From positions 464,020 to 528,019 of the forward strand of contig NW_017803091.1 of the NCBI RefSeq assembly GCF_001625305.1: a DNA stretch of 64,000 bases, written 5' to 3'. Below are positions 11,630 through 23,472 of this stretch, piece after piece. Positions within the stretch are counted from its first letter, which is position 1. Every line of letters begins with the position of its first letter. A model generated the notes under the pieces. That model was given only the letters and a program-made list of their open reading frames with translations, ran no database searches and was not told the DNA's origin. Made by a program: the position numbers and the translations under genes. The DNA is from Branchiostoma belcheri. Lineage: Eukaryota; Chordata; Leptocardii; Amphioxiformes; Branchiostomatidae.

Positions 11630-12041
11630 GGCCACAGCAAGTAAATTTTATGGATGACATCCTCCGCAGACTCCAAATTTAATGCGAGCGTGCAAAAAAA
11701 AAAACAAGGCGGGCCGAAAAAAAAGGTTCCTACATTTCAAAATTTTGACTCAATCATTGTACAAATGGTTTGATTCATTGGGAACATCACATATACACAG
11801 TCAGCATCACGTATCACTGCATCAAAGTAAGAAACAAAACATTAAATCATAGCCTTTTCTTGTCTCCTCTCTTCATAGTTATCTGCCATCCACCTTCCGG
11901 CATGGCAGCAGACATCTTTGCCCATTTTCGGCATGTTGACCACTGTCAGAAGGCAACAAAATTTCTTGTTTTTTTTTCCCAAAATCATGCAAAAATTAAT
12001 GTGCGCGCGAATGTCATCCATAAAAATTACTTGCTGTGGCC
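11630..12041. mobile_element. MITE family B, copy 1 (complete, Harbinger-type)
   Basis: Ends are GGCCACAGCAAGTAAATTTT and the inverse of GGCCACAGCAAGTAATTTTT, each followed by an ATGGATGACAT box. TTA is duplicated on both sides (11627-11629, 12042-12044). The interior is about 410 bp. A ~90-codon frame in the interior recurs in copy 2, but I read it as a by-product of recent shared ancestry, not a gene. Confidence 0.85.
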
Positions 12042-15000
12042 TTAGCGAGCTTTGCTAATTCACCGATAATCGCTTAATCTCTTTTATTCAACGCACAGCG
12101 TTGTCAGAAAATTCTTTGTGAAGCAGAATCGGTCGCTTTAATAATTCCAGGTAACATTACTAAAAAACCCTTTGATTGCCCCAAAACCTTGTAATGAAAT
12201 GTGCAACGACCAAAAACTAGTTTTCCAAGACACACCACATGAATGCATGAAAAAACAATCTTGTACTCATTGTTTGTTATTGTTTTTACGCCTTCCTAAA
12301 TTTACCATAAACATTGCCAGGTTCCCCCATACAGACCCTCTTCATTATTTGGTCTCTCCTCTGCTCTACTTGGTGTAGGACTAGAAGTAGGTAACAGGTT
12401 GGTAAACAATCACAACTTGGAGGGTCTATGGAAAGGCAGGCCATTAAAATTGTTCAATTTGATTGGTGCCAAAAATGTGGTGCCAAACTCAGCCGAAGCC
12501 TGCCTGCTGATGTTTTGCAGCGAGGGAAGGGAGGGGTTCAAAGTTATGAGGGTTGAAAAATTTTGATGAGAATTTCTCATCACTTTTGTAAGCAGATGAT
12601 CCTAGCGGGCATGTGGCGCTCTGCGAGTGGCCGATATGATACCACTCATCACGGGCAGGAATGGGGCGGCCGCGAATGACGGACACCGGCACGCTATCAG
12701 TTCCCTTTCAGTAGTCAAGATGCGCATAATCCGCACGTTTACTGACTTTCCTGACTCGCCCCAAGCGAGACGGCGCTTATTGAAGACGCCAACCCTGGAC
12801 TAACAAGTTCCCCCTGCAGGTCGCAGGGCCTCCCTGCTCTTGTCACGCAATCTGCACAACACTGTCTTTGTCCAGATGTGGGCCTGGCCCAACCCAACTG
12901 TACCAGGGGTGGGAGGGACCGCAACACAGCCAGCCTGCTCTATAAATGTGACCTAGACACAACTTTATCACCTATCTCTACTGCTTCAGTGGTAAAATCA
13001 GTCTGTAAAGTCTGTGTCTTTGCTGCAGTTTGAGCCAGCAGCAGAGGAAAGGGAAAAGTAATTACACAGAGGTAAGCTGATCCGCACACTGTAAACAAAG
13101 CCAAGCATGTGCCGCCTGTGTTCCTGACATGACAATGTGGAAAGGACTCCTTCTCTTCATGTTTGACTTCGGGGTGAAAAAACCAATTAGATACTAGACA
13201 CTTCTCTGAGGTGGGCCCGTGCCAAGCCTGGAAAAAAACACAGCCCTCCCTCATCTTTACTTGTAGACGTTTCAGACAGATTTGCTCGTTCAAGTTCAAA
13301 CACAGGCTGGTCAACATCTGAAGTTCATTATGGTTATATCAAAATGACAGATGAATTTGGCAGGTTTGCACACCAGTGCACACCAGCACCCTACAGCAGA
13401 GTTCTGGCAGTTAGGAAGAAGCAGACAGGGAGTCATGTCCATGACTTTCCCAAACGGGGTTAAAATAATCATAAAGTAATTATGTAAATCACGCAATTGA
13501 ATATTCACATCTTTGGAAATGAAGCCTAGCCAAGATATTATATAATATTTACCGTTACTATTTCCTTTGGGGAGGGCCCGCGAAACACTACTGAAACAAC
13601 TGAGGAAACTGTATTATAAACTTGAATCAGAACGAGGACAGAAACTGTGCAGGGTTGAAGGGTCACTCATGCAATCCTCAGTTTCCTGTGTCTGACCTTT
13701 TGTTCTGCCAATCTTCCCCCCTCCCCCACCTGTTGTCAACATAGTGCTGTCAACATACTTGTGGGACAAACATACACACAAACCCACAGGTTAACACTTC
13801 AATACCCATTACATGGTCAACATGAACAGACTAGAAGTTACAACTTCTATGCACTGGACAAAAAGTATCCTTATATCCCCCATGTAGAGCCCAAATCAAT
13901 ATTTTTAATCAATTGTAAAATTTGAACTTTACAATGGTTTTACGTCTAAGTGCATCCTCTTAATTTCAATGCTTTATCTTCAACTTAAGAAACTATCCTG
14001 GCATTTAAAGATGACATGTTTAGCTTTACTGATAACTTTTATATCCAGCAAAATTTGGAGGTCATTCTAATACTACATGAATATTGAACACAATATACAT
14101 GTCATATATGGAAAACAGCCACAACATTCATTTGTGCACATTATCAAAAGACAAGTCCACACTGTCAGTTCCCTATCTACCTCATTAAATCAATCACATA
14201 AAGTGAAGCGGACAAGTCAAGCTGAAGTACCGATCAAGTGAAGCTAACGTCTTTTTATCTGTGTCCACACAGGTGGTTAATGTTTCCCCTCCCTTCAGGC
14301 CATAGGTACAATGGCAGTAACTCTGTGATGTTAAACAGGCCATATCTGGATAAAAGAAGCACTATGTTTATTACTATGTATACTTAAAGTGGTCCTAAAG
14401 TTTGAATTTGAACTCATTACATAAAATCCTGTGTACGTATTTTTGTCATTTTTCTCTGGAAAAAAATATATGCTACTATCAAACCAAGGAGGTTTCATAG
14501 TAATGATTTAATGATTAAATGATCAAACATTTATGCCGGCCTTTTTGATGTTTGTTCTTGTTGATATCGCCAATAGTCTGCCGAATCCATGACTTTCTAC
14601 ATACATGGTGCGTTCTAGGGACTCAAAGTAAGAAAAAGTGAAGTCTCAACTCAATCTAACCGCATTTGGGATCTTCACGACGTTGGGTAGATGTGTCAAC
14701 ACAAAATATTTCTGAAATCGAAGCTAAGGCCATACAGATTTAACTTCTTGGTCCCCTGACCTAAAGAATGTAAACAATGCACAATCAAAACCTCAAGCGA
14801 GTCTGACAGTAAAGTATACAATGTTATGTACATGGACCTGTAACATGTACCTTAGTAGTTCACACGGTAGTTTTGCTCTAAGTTATGCTTGCATCTTTGC
14901 CTCAAATTTTTATTTTAGAATATCCAGAGAACCAAGAAAAAAAATTGGCAATTGTTCATCTACAATACATGCTTACAACTATTCCACCACTTCACATCAA

Positions 15001-15043
15001 ATTAGTGACAACTATTGCTACATTTTCCTTCCTCTCTAGCTAA
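12042..15043. other. 3-kb spacer, with a GC-richer block at 12480-13720
   Basis: The block 12480-13720 is richer in GC and CpG than its surroundings and includes a GGGGCGGCCGCGAATG stretch at 12663-12679. Three minus frames of 62-125 codons tile it but none matches a family I know and no clear splice-flanked exon was seen. It could be an intronic regulatory island of the AHR locus (inference). The remainder, 13720-15043, is AT-rich and featureless. Confidence 0.4.
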
Positions 15044-15429
15044 GACCACACCAATTTAATTTGTTGCTTCTCAGATTTTTTCATTAGAAATATGAAGCGA
15101 CAGGGCGAAATAGAAAAAAAAACAGGCCAAGGCACCCCATGATGTTACCATGTACAATATGAGCTATGAAGTCAACACACCAGGCTGGTTTATAATTAAA
15201 ACAATATATTTTGAACTTTAAATGAAACAAAGTTGTTACATTGAAAAACTTTTAACAACTAGGAAGAAGAGGACTTTCTTCAACCGTTTGAGCCAAAATA
15301 TGTCTTTTATTGTGCATTTTGCAGTTGATTTAGAACCTAAAAAAAATAAAAATAATTTTTTTTTTTTTGCAAATCAGAAAAAGATGGACAGGGTGAATCT
15401 GAGAAACAACAAATTAAATTGGCGTGGCC
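15044..15429. mobile_element. MITE family A, copy 3 (complete, inverted interior)
   Basis: Termini GACCACACCAATTTAATT and AATTAAATTGGCGTGGCC, flanked by TAA on the left and TTA on the right. The internal blocks run in the opposite order to copy 2 (AGGCTGGTTTATAATTAAAA, then AACTAGGAAGAAGAGGAC, then TTGCAGTTGATTTAGAAC), so it inserted in reverse orientation. One base of each terminus has changed. Confidence 0.85.
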
Positions 15430-16040
15430 TTAAGTTCAAGTTCCCTGGAATGGACTAATGATTGCCTTACTTGCCATAGTGAGAAGTTCCCTCACATAAA
15501 ACTATTAGAAGTAAGCAGCTACAGACAGAATGTCCTGATGGAATTTTAAAAAGGCCCAGGAGGCCTGGGTGAATATACAATCACAAGTACTGCAGGTTGG
15601 TGTTTGGAATACTTTCAATATGGTTTCACCTGGTACTTTGCAATTATTCTTCAGTTTACATACTTCATTTCCAACTATATGTACATCTGCAAAGGAGAAT
15701 ACATTTTAATCATCACTTGTTTGTTTGTTTGTTTTTCTGTACATACAAAATCATTTACAACCAGAGTTCTACGACCTCATACCTTTGCCAAATAATGTCA
15801 ACCTTTGATTATGTACCCACTGATTATGTAAATAAGTTCATAATTTGCATGACTTATATCAGTTGCTCATATTCTCTACCCAATGACAGTCTTATTTCAA
15901 ACAAAGAAAGCTATTCTAGCACTTCCTCATAAATTATGCAAATGAGGTCAATTGGAATAAGTTATGTTTGAGGATGTTCATGTTCACTTGACTTCCAAAT
16001 GCAACCTGATTTGCATTAAGTCAGTATTTGGGGCGCAGAA
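15430..16040. other. Unassigned spacer
   Basis: It has a small palindrome (GGCCCAGGAGGCCTGGG, near 15553) and several TTTGCAT/ATTTGCAT octamer-like words at 15845-16015. No gene seen. Confidence 0.4.
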
Positions 16041-16200
16041 CCAAATCAGTTAATTGACTGCACGGAAATGACTTCTGACCTCCGACCTGAGGTCGCATTC
16101 GGTTTCCGTTCTAATAGCGTGCTTAGTGCAGTCACTCTAGCAAATCCTCGAAAAAATCCTTCAAAAATCCTCGTTCAAATCCGACAATTTTTCGGAAGAT

Positions 16201-16563
16201 ATGGCTCCCAAACGTTCGAAGAAGTGTCCAGGATGCCACTTGGACGTCGCCCTGCACAAATCGGGCGTTGCTGGCAAGGATTGCACGGGGATTCTGGAAG
16301 ACAACGGCGCTGTGGGTCAAGGCATGCAAGGCGCCATGGCCGAGCTACAACAGCGCAAGGCAGAGCTTACCCAGCGCCTAGAGTTGAAGAAGCTTCAGCG
16401 GGAAGTGGATGCGCTAGAGAAGGAATTGGCCACAGACACCACTACAATCTTTACCAAGCCCAGCACCTGTATTGTCATCTTGAGTGAGAGTGCAGATAAT
16501 TATATATATAAAATATCTAACAATGTTCACCTTTACCTAACATCCAAACAGTTGCAAGTATGA
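16201..16563 (+). CDS. Possible exon or retroelement piece: Cys/His motif plus coiled coil
   Basis: A 120-codon frame starts MAPKRSKKCPGCHLDVALHK. Residues 1-8 are basic, and residues 9-28 hold CPGC and a later H and C (CxxC-H-C). Residues about 46-78 (AELQQRKAELTQRLELKKLQ onward) form a strongly charged heptad-like coiled coil. The first ~95 codons have GC-rich third positions and CpGs, sharply unlike the AT-rich flanks; the last ~25 codons look like spacer, so the real coding part probably ends near 16480, perhaps at a GTGAGA donor-like site. Basic head, CxxC knuckle and coiled coil are seen at the start of retroelement first ORFs as well as in host proteins. I do not recognise the family. 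If it is a retroelement, it is a fossil fragment with no visible ends. Confidence 0.4.
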   Translation: MAPKRSKKCPGCHLDVALHKSGVAGKDCTGILEDNGAVGQGMQGAMAELQQRKAELTQRLELKKLQREVDALEKELATDTTTIFTKPSTCIVILSESADNYIYKISNNVHLYLTSKQLQV

Positions 16564-17469
16564 AATTCCTGTCATTAAAAAACAGTCATTTCTTTATCAA
16601 TTATCAAGAATCATATACTGGCAGATATGTAAATTGGCAGATCTTGGCAGATATGTAAATTGTAATGTTTATGTTTTTGTTTATGTTTATGAAGATGTAC
16701 AATATTTGAGGAAGGATTGGCATAACAGGTGACTACCACCTCTTCAAAGATGTCAAACCACACTGTAAGTATAAATTTGAACCACTCACACTCTTTCTGA
16801 TAAGTGTGGTGGGACCTTTAATTAACATGCTTGAGGTGTGACTCCCTAACCGAAGGTACCCATTCACACTGAAGTAAAGAAATAGGTACCATGTAGGATA
16901 AGATCCTTTGCCTGCTATTTTTTTCTATAAAGATTTGAGAACCAACTAATTGATACGAGAATGATGCGTCTTTATAAACATGTACAGAAAAATACATGAG
17001 CAAGAAGACTATTGGAAGTGCGAGCAGGTGCAAGTTTAATGGATAGTAGCACTTCCATGCTGGAGTGTAGACACTAATGTTCCATGTACATGACCCAAGA
17101 GACCAAAACTAACTTCCTCTCCTAAAAACCCTGGGGAATCTCTGCTCACATTTCCATTTCCGAATGGAATCATATCCAGAAGGTACATCAATGAATATAT
17201 TCCATGTAACAAGTTCACAGTCACCTGCACATTTCACTTGAATTCAGAAAAACAAATGAAGTAAAACCAGTGCAAATTTAATTTATACAGTATGTACTTT
17301 GCCGAGTGAATTTCATCAAATAACAAAAGTGGATTTTTTTCAATACTACAATACACTACATTGTAATCATGATATGCTAAATGTAACATTGTTTAACACA
17401 ACTCGAAAGAATATTTCTATGAAGGTCTTCAGCCTACCAAAAACGTTGTATTCCTACTTAAATATTTAA
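16564..17469. other. Unassigned AT-rich spacer
   Basis: No supported gene. The stretch AACCGAAGGTACCCATTCAC at 16849 matches part of the SINE body at 60950-60975 and may be a SINE remnant. Confidence 0.35.
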
Positions 17470-17884
17470 GGCCACAGCAAGTAATTCTTATGGATGACAT
17501 CAGCGCGCGCATTAATTTTTGCTGATTTTGGGGAAAAAAACAATAAATTTTGTTGCCTTCTGACAGTGGTCAACATGCAAATATGTGCAAAGATGTCTGT
17601 TGCCATGCCGGAATGTGGATGGCAGATAACTATGAAGAGAGGAGACAAGAAAAGGCTCTGATTTAACGTTTTGTTCCTTACTTTGATGCAGTGATATGTG
17701 ACGCTGGATGTGTATATGTGATGTTCCCACTGAATCAAAACCATTTGTACCATGATTGAGTCAAAATTTTAAATTGGAGGAACCTTGTTTTTTTTTTGGG
17801 CCCGCCTTGTTTTTTTTTTTGCCCGATCGCATTAGATTTGGAATCAGCGGAGGATGTCATCCATAAAATTTACTTGCTGTGGCC
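17470..17884. mobile_element. MITE family B, copy 2 (complete)
   Basis: Ends GGCCACAGCAAGTAATTCTT and the inverse of GGCCACAGCAAGTAAATTTT, both followed by the ATGGATGACAT box. TAA is duplicated on both sides (17467-17469, 17885-17887). The interior is a close match to copy 1 in inverse orientation. It ends 54 bp before the large TIR element. Confidence 0.85.
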
Positions 17885-17938
17885 TAAGTTCTATTTTGTA
17901 AATTTATTACATACTTGCAAATAAACAAACTAAAAATT

Positions 17939-19557
17939 CTAGACAGCCTTCTCAAAACAAGCCGGCTACCGGCGAAAATCGCCGCCTACTCAAATTTTTG
18001 CGCCGGCTACTTTCGTCAAAATTTTCAAATTTTTGCGCCGGCTACTTTCGTCTAAATTTTCAGAAAAACAAGTAAGCTCCGTTACATTTTCTCACAAACT
18101 TCACCGGCTCATTTCTTCTGACGAACTTCAGACAAATTTCTGCTAGCTTTCTGGATCTGAAAACTGCTTCTTTCTTAGCCTCCTGTGCAGATTTCTAGTG
18201 CACGAGTCAGCGTTTGCTTCTACGAGCGGCCCGCGGCCGGCCAGATAGCGGCCGAAACTTTACGGGGGGAGGGTCTTGTTCGGGGCTCGAGTTGTATCCG
18301 CGGAGCTGTATCGCTCGAGCTAGGCGGAACTTGCTTCGTAAACTCGTTGCTCACGAAAATTTATCAAGCCGCTACCTTCCCAACTTCTCCCGGCACTAGT
18401 AACATAAATTTCCTGCTACAAATAACTAGTACAAATCACGTCAAAAAATATCAAGACATGTATAGAAGCGTGTTCATATCTTTCATACACAGAGACAAAT
18501 TTTCAAAAAACAAATCGCCATCAGCGAGATTTCACAGCTGTTTCATTCATCAAAAGTTCTTGTCGATCGTAAAATGATCACTCATCTGTTGTCTCCACTA
18601 GTGTGGCATTTGTAGCTTAATCACGGCTAGCCAAAAATCAGCGTCAAAACCCCGGAATAAAAACACGCACACTACGCATCGCTGTACAAAAACAGGAGCT
18701 TTCAGGCGCCATCTTGTCATGAATATTAAGTAGCAGCGTGCGATCGACGCTCTGATTGGTTCACCTCACATGACCTGCGTTCTGATTGGATAAGCGATGT
18801 GGCCAGCAGCCGGCAGCGCGGGAAGATTTTTCTTCGCCGGCAGGCTCTCGCCGGTGAAGAAGAGACACATTTACGCTGCTTTCTACGTTTTTTCTACGAC
18901 TACTAAGCAACATCCTATTAAAGAAATACATAATTAAAAGAATTTTCGGGAAGATGTATATTTCTCTACGCCGATTTTTGGTCCATTTTCTCGTAATTTT
19001 CTTGTTCAAGGAACCCGGAAGTCAGTGTACCGGGACGCGGGGTGAATTTCCATAGGGCATTTATGGATCGCACCCCGCTAGAATTAAACCGTCAAAACAG
19101 AAACAAAACTTCCAAAAAGCGAAACTGTGACATTTTTTCACATCCCAATGATTATGTTTTCGATCAAATTGACATTTAAATATGCTTTCTTTATTTTTCT
19201 GCATTTTGTGGCCGGGCGCAAGGACCGCGCGTAATACGATCGGAGTGGCAAACAATTTTTAAATATTAATTATACAGCCTTTTTCCGGAATTATTTGTGC
19301 ACGAACAGTAAATTTTGGAGCCACAAGATTGCCATAAAAGCTACTCAGAATGTATCAAAAACGATGTTTAGGGGTCTATTTTTTACGATTTCCTCCGGGG
19401 GAGGCCCCCCGGACCCCCCCAACGGGAGGGGGGCCAACCCCCTCCCGTACCCTCCCCCTGCGAGCCGCTGCGCGGCTCGCTTCGAGCCACTTCGTGGCTC
19501 GCCTGCTACTTTTTCTTATCAGCCACCTACTCTACATTTTTTTGAGAAGGCTGCTAG
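17939..19557. mobile_element. Candidate 1.6-kb DNA transposon with CpG-rich, promoter-like interior
   Basis: The left end CTAGACAGCCTTCTCAAAA and the inverse of the right end (CTAGCAGCCTTCTCAAAA) match over 18 bases with a 1-bp gap. Flanking ATT on both sides could be a 3-bp target duplication, but that is weak. The interior is far richer in GC/CpG than either flank. It includes a direct repeat with the core TTTTTGCGCCGGCTACTTTC (17991-18017 and 18026-18052), two ATTGG (CCAAT) boxes 30 bp apart (18755, 18785), a GCGCCATCTT word, and a set of GC stem-loops near the right end. No transposase frame is visible. An alternative is a real CpG-island promoter flanked by chance inverted repeats. Confidence 0.5.
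19460..19501. repeat. Two adjacent perfect stem-loops
   Basis: GCGAGCCGC-TGC-GCGGCTCGC (9-bp stem, 3-nt loop) is followed two bases later by CGAGCCAC-TTC-GTGGCTCG (8-bp stem, 3-nt loop). The second stem carries a compensating pair change relative to the first (CG to AT), so both pair perfectly. They lie just inside the right terminus of the 1.6-kb element. Confidence 0.85.
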
Positions 19558-19891
19558 ATTGTAGGTGAGCACTAGTAGTTTTGAACTGCTTCTGTCCTGT
19601 CCATTGTCCTATCAATTGTATGCAACATCCTTATACATACTGTTAGAACTACATGTACTAGAAGTATGCATGCAAATACCAAACAAGAGTAATCCATAAC
19701 TACATGTACATTTTATACATGCATATGGACACCAAACTCCAGGTGAAGTTGACTGTTGACTGAGATGAGTGCTGTGTACAACATGCCGTCCCTTTGATCA
19801 CATCATGGAGCCAATTTTGTTCTGCCCAGCCTGACTCCCCTCTGTGGAGGCTGTTATGAAACAACTAGGAGCAGAAGAAACAGGAAAATCC
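19558..19891. other. Unassigned spacer
   Basis: Several TACATGTA words; no gene or repeat supported. Confidence 0.35.
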
Positions 19892-19977
19892 AACTCCCAG
19901 GACAGCGGGAATCGAACCCGGGAAGCCAGCTTACAACACCAGCGTGCTAACGACTACTCCAAAAGTTCCCGACAGGT
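19892..19977 (-). repeat. tRNA-like / tRNA-derived SINE head
   Basis: On the minus strand an A-box-like TAGTCGTTAGCACGCTGG (RC of about 19940-19957) precedes a perfect B box GGTTCGATTCC (RC of 19908-19918) at tRNA spacing. The T stem and acceptor stem are imperfect and no clear anticodon arm was folded. It is more likely a SINE or tRNA pseudogene than a working tRNA. Confidence 0.55.
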
Positions 19978-20045
19978 TGGAATGGAACCCAACTGTTACA
20001 GTTACACTGATACATCAGTCCATCTATTCAGGTGGGGCACAACAG

Positions 20046-20115
20046 GGCTCCAAATTCATTTTTGGGAGTAGCACTGGTGCACCCAACCTAAAAAATTAGG
20101 TACACAGAAAAACTC
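20046..20115. mobile_element. GTGCAC family F, terminal fragment
   Basis: AGGGCTCCAAATTCATTTTT, then GCACTGGTGCACCCAACCTA and AAAAATTAGGT. It matches the left end of the copy at 23473. Confidence 0.7.
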
Positions 20116-20733
20116 TGAGGTTAAAGAAGAATTTTAGCAAAACCTTCAGGTAACATACGCAAATTGCATATGGAAATTGCGTATGAAAATTATGACCAAT
20201 TTACAAATTTTGACGTATGCAATTTTCATCTGCTCGCGCAGTTTTCCTACGCAAGGGTTTTGCCCATGTGTAAACTGGGCCATACAAGGGCTACAGTTTT
20301 TAGCCCTTGTTTGTAACCCAACCCTTCAGCTCTACTGGACCTCCCCCTCTTATCTTAACACCTCCCCCACCCACCATAAATATTGTACAGTCCCTAGTAT
20401 TGCAGTGGATATGTAGGGTATGTATACTTTAGTATGTAGACCTTCAACACCGGTAGTTTAAGGTTAGCATGAGGCATCATTAATCAAACATCTCGGTGCC
20501 TGAAGTTTTTTTTCTGGTTTTGCCAAAGTACACTGAAGTGCTCAGCTTGTAGTTGGCTGGAACAACAAGACAAACACCTGATGATGTTGACCTCTACTTA
20601 TACGATATAGATGATCACAAGCTTCTGGCAAGGTCACATTCATTCCCACCCCATACCCCAGCTGCCTTACACCATTGTACACAACTATTGTCTACCTAAT
20701 GTCACACATGACAACTTTACTTTTGTCTTGTCA

Positions 20734-21107
20734 GGCCTACGATGTTGTGTTTCCTGTTTCCCGACCGACCCTAGAAAAAACTGCTGACCCTAGCCTTTTT
20801 TTTGTGCCCCCTGCAAGGGACATAAATTTTAGAGCTGATCGACCTTTTCTAGTTCCATGATCTGACACCTGAGTGATGTAACTGTGTACAATCAGTTTTC
20901 CAACAATAAAAAATTATTACATGTGACATTGAAAATATAAGTGCCCTCATGCAAGTTTTACTTTGTTAAACTGTACTTTTGTACTTTTTAATTTGTATCA
21001 CTAGAGATTACCAAAGTCTAAAAAAAAGAAAGAAAAAATAATAATCCCTACCTACCGACCCTAATCTTTTTAGGACTGAAACAGGAAACAACATTTTTTG
21101 CCTAGGC
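20734..21107. mobile_element. MITE with ~30-bp imperfect TIRs (AGGCCTA...TTTCCTGTTTC)
   Basis: The left end carries AGGCCTACGATGTTGTGTTT then CCTGTTTC and CCGACCGACCCTAG. The right end is the inverse: GACCCTAATC, GAAACAGGAAACAACAT, GCCTAGGCCT. The two ends differ by a small indel. The interior is AT-rich with no transposase. The target duplication is unclear. Confidence 0.65.
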
Positions 21108-21129
21108 CTCACTGATGTCACAGCTAGGG

Positions 21130-21450
21130 CAAGGCTTGAAATACTTTTTTCTACCTACCTGCACTGGTACAGGTAACACTGAACATTACCTGCACCAGAC
21201 AAATTTTACTTGCACCACTCAGAATTTAGGAAGTATGCACAACACTTAAAACAGTCTAGAAACCATTGCCATTAAGTACACATTCAATAAAGTACACATA
21301 TAGTTACATGTACTATGTACATGTAGATATAATAAAGTAATGTTACACATGTAGTTACAGATACTATATGTATATTATACATAATATATATAATACATAA
21401 ACCCAGTACACAGACCAGTGCAGGTTAGGCATAGGCCAAAAATACCTGCA
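21130..21450. mobile_element. Possible palindromic-ended element (CTGCACTGGTACAGG type), low confidence
   Basis: GGCTTGAAATACTTTTTTCT is followed by repeated ACCTGCACTGG/CAGGT words. About 300 bp later the inverse appears (CCAGTGCAGGTTAGG, AATACCTGCAC). The layout resembles families F and G: a GGCTTGAAAT end followed by a cluster of short palindromes. The boundaries are not firm. Confidence 0.4.
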
Positions 21451-21661
21451 CTTTGGTTTGTATATATGAAAGCATAATCTTATGTACTTACATGACCAAC
21501 AATTGACAACTATGCATGTAGTGATACTTTCCAGCAATACATTTTGTACATTGATAACTATAAATGAAAGTCACACAATGGAGGTAGAACTGAATTGACT
21601 GTTGAATAGTTTGAAATGGCAGGTCGCTCCATAAATAGCTCTCCTCACAGTCACAGTATTA

Positions 21662-22059
21662 GGCCACAGCAAGTCATTTTTATGGATGACATCAGTGCAC
21701 GCATTAATTTTTGCCTGATTTTCAAAAAAAAAATAAATTTTGTTGCCTTCTGACAGTAGTCAACATGATGAAAATGAGCAAAGATTGCAATTCCGGACGG
21801 TGGATAGCAGATAACTATCAAGAGAGGAGACAAGAAAAGGTTCTGATTTGATGTTTCTTACTTTGATGCAGGTATGTTATGCTGGCTGTGTATATGTGAT
21901 GTTCCCACTGAATCAAAACCATTTGTACAATGACTGAGTCAAAATTTTAAATTGTAGGAACCTTGTTTTTTTTTTTGGCCTGCCTTGTTTTTTTGCGCCC
22001 GCTCGCATTAGATTTGGAGTCTGCGGAGGATGTCATCCATAAATTTACTTACTGTGACC
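21662..22059. mobile_element. MITE family B, copy 3 (complete)
   Basis: The left end GGCCACAGCAAGTCATTTTT and a right end ATTTACTTACTGTGACC carry several base changes. TTA is duplicated on both sides (21659-21661, 22060-22062). The internal order matches copy 2. More diverged than copies 1 and 2. Confidence 0.8.
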
Positions 22060-22312
22060 TTATGTTCAGCTTCAACATAGAAATGGTGTACAGGCACAGA
22101 CAAACAGACACAAAAGCATTGGTGATGACATCACACCACACTTTGTGTGTGCCACATGGAGACTCAAGGACACCTGAATAAAAAATGAGCCAGTCCCTTC
22201 TGCTGCCACCTACATCCTGCCTCATTCATCATGGTCACAAACCCACTTCCTCTGTGACCTCCTTTCTGTTTTCTGTATTCCAAGCCAAAAAGTAAGTCGC
22301 AGCGTGCAAAAT

Positions 22313-22653
22313 ACCTGGTTGCCCATTTGCCCCGGGCAACCAAATCTTACTTGGGGCAACCTACTTTTGAACCTAGGTAGCCCAGTGTGCTACCTGAATT
22401 TTAAGAATGCCCCCCCCCCAAATCATGCCTATTTGGCTTGCACCATTGTATCCGGCAGATGCTTTTTAATTTTAGGTATTAATGGCTATTACTAGTATCA
22501 GTTAACTAAAGGCTGTTAGAAATACTGTGAAAGGCTTATGTATGTAACATTACTTAATTTGAGGAAAGTAGTAACTTAAAGGTGGGGCAACCTAAAATTC
22601 TGATGGGCAACCTAATTTTCGCCGTAGGTTGCCCACTGGGTAACCTGGTTCAA
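22313..22653. mobile_element. Palindromic-ended element (GGTTGCCCA / GGGCAACC type)
   Basis: The left end has CCTGGTTGCCCATTTGCCCC followed by GGGCAACC. The right end has TAGGTTGCCCACTGGGTAAC followed by CTGG. Each end is itself a short palindrome, and the ends are inverted copies of each other. The AT-rich middle has no coding capacity. Same architecture as family F with a different motif. Confidence 0.6.
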
Positions 22654-23472
22654 AAAAGTATTGTGTACACTGAAGTAGGACCTAAAATCAAGGTCTATGA
22701 CAACTTCCCTTTCATCCATCCCACCTGATATCAAAAGGATTTGAGATGAAAGTTTGTTTATTACCAACAGGATAATAAAGTTTTGTCATCCACAGGAATG
22801 TTGGACCTGTACGTGTACATGTATGCTTGTTCAGTAACTGTTGTTTATCCTGTGTACTGCAGTTATACACTGTCAGTGCAAGAGGGCCTCTTGTGGATAT
22901 TGACTAGTGATCAGTTATAAGTGCCATACATGGGGAACATTTCTATTGTCTACTGAACATACATGTCATGCAATGTACAAAGCAAAACATCACAAAATTT
23001 TGTTCATTTATAAAAGTTGAAAATATAGATACAAGTAAGAACATATAAGTTGAAGTTCTAATCTAATACATGGAAAAATACAAGTTGAAGTTCTAAAACA
23101 TGGAAAATACAAGTTGAAGTTGCCTGTATCTCAAACACAGTACACAGCATGACCCAGTAGGGCCTGCCTCCTGTAACACTTCACAGCTCAGATAAACACA
23201 CATGGCCTGACACTTCCAAATTCCACATGCTGATAAATAGCTGCGCAAAAGTGGGGAAAATCCTGAAACCTGTCTAGAATTCTGGAACTAAAGACCCCAG
23301 AGCCTTGACTCCCTGTTTACTATTACATTAGTACTGTAGGCCTTCAATACTACAGCCTGTGGGTCTGTATATGATTATAGTTGGATAGTTGATCACACTG
23401 TATAACAGCACGTTGGTAGAACGTACTTCGCCTGTATGAAACCCACACTTACCACAGTTTTCAATGGAGTTT
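22654..23472. other. Unassigned spacer
   Basis: It contains a small local direct repeat (ATGGAAAATACAAGTTGAAG type, 23040-23125). Otherwise nothing is supported. Confidence 0.4.

Noticed and set aside
11770-12045. ~90-codon frame repeated in MITE B copies (also 17466-17753)
   Set aside because: The frames look alike because the MITE copies are recent relatives. The third copy does not keep the frame intact, and the peptide resembles no transposase.
12940-13317. 125-codon minus frame in the GC-richer block
   Set aside because: I considered it as an AHR exon. It has no PAS-like sequence (no LNGF, no YAS motif) and no suitable splice borders.
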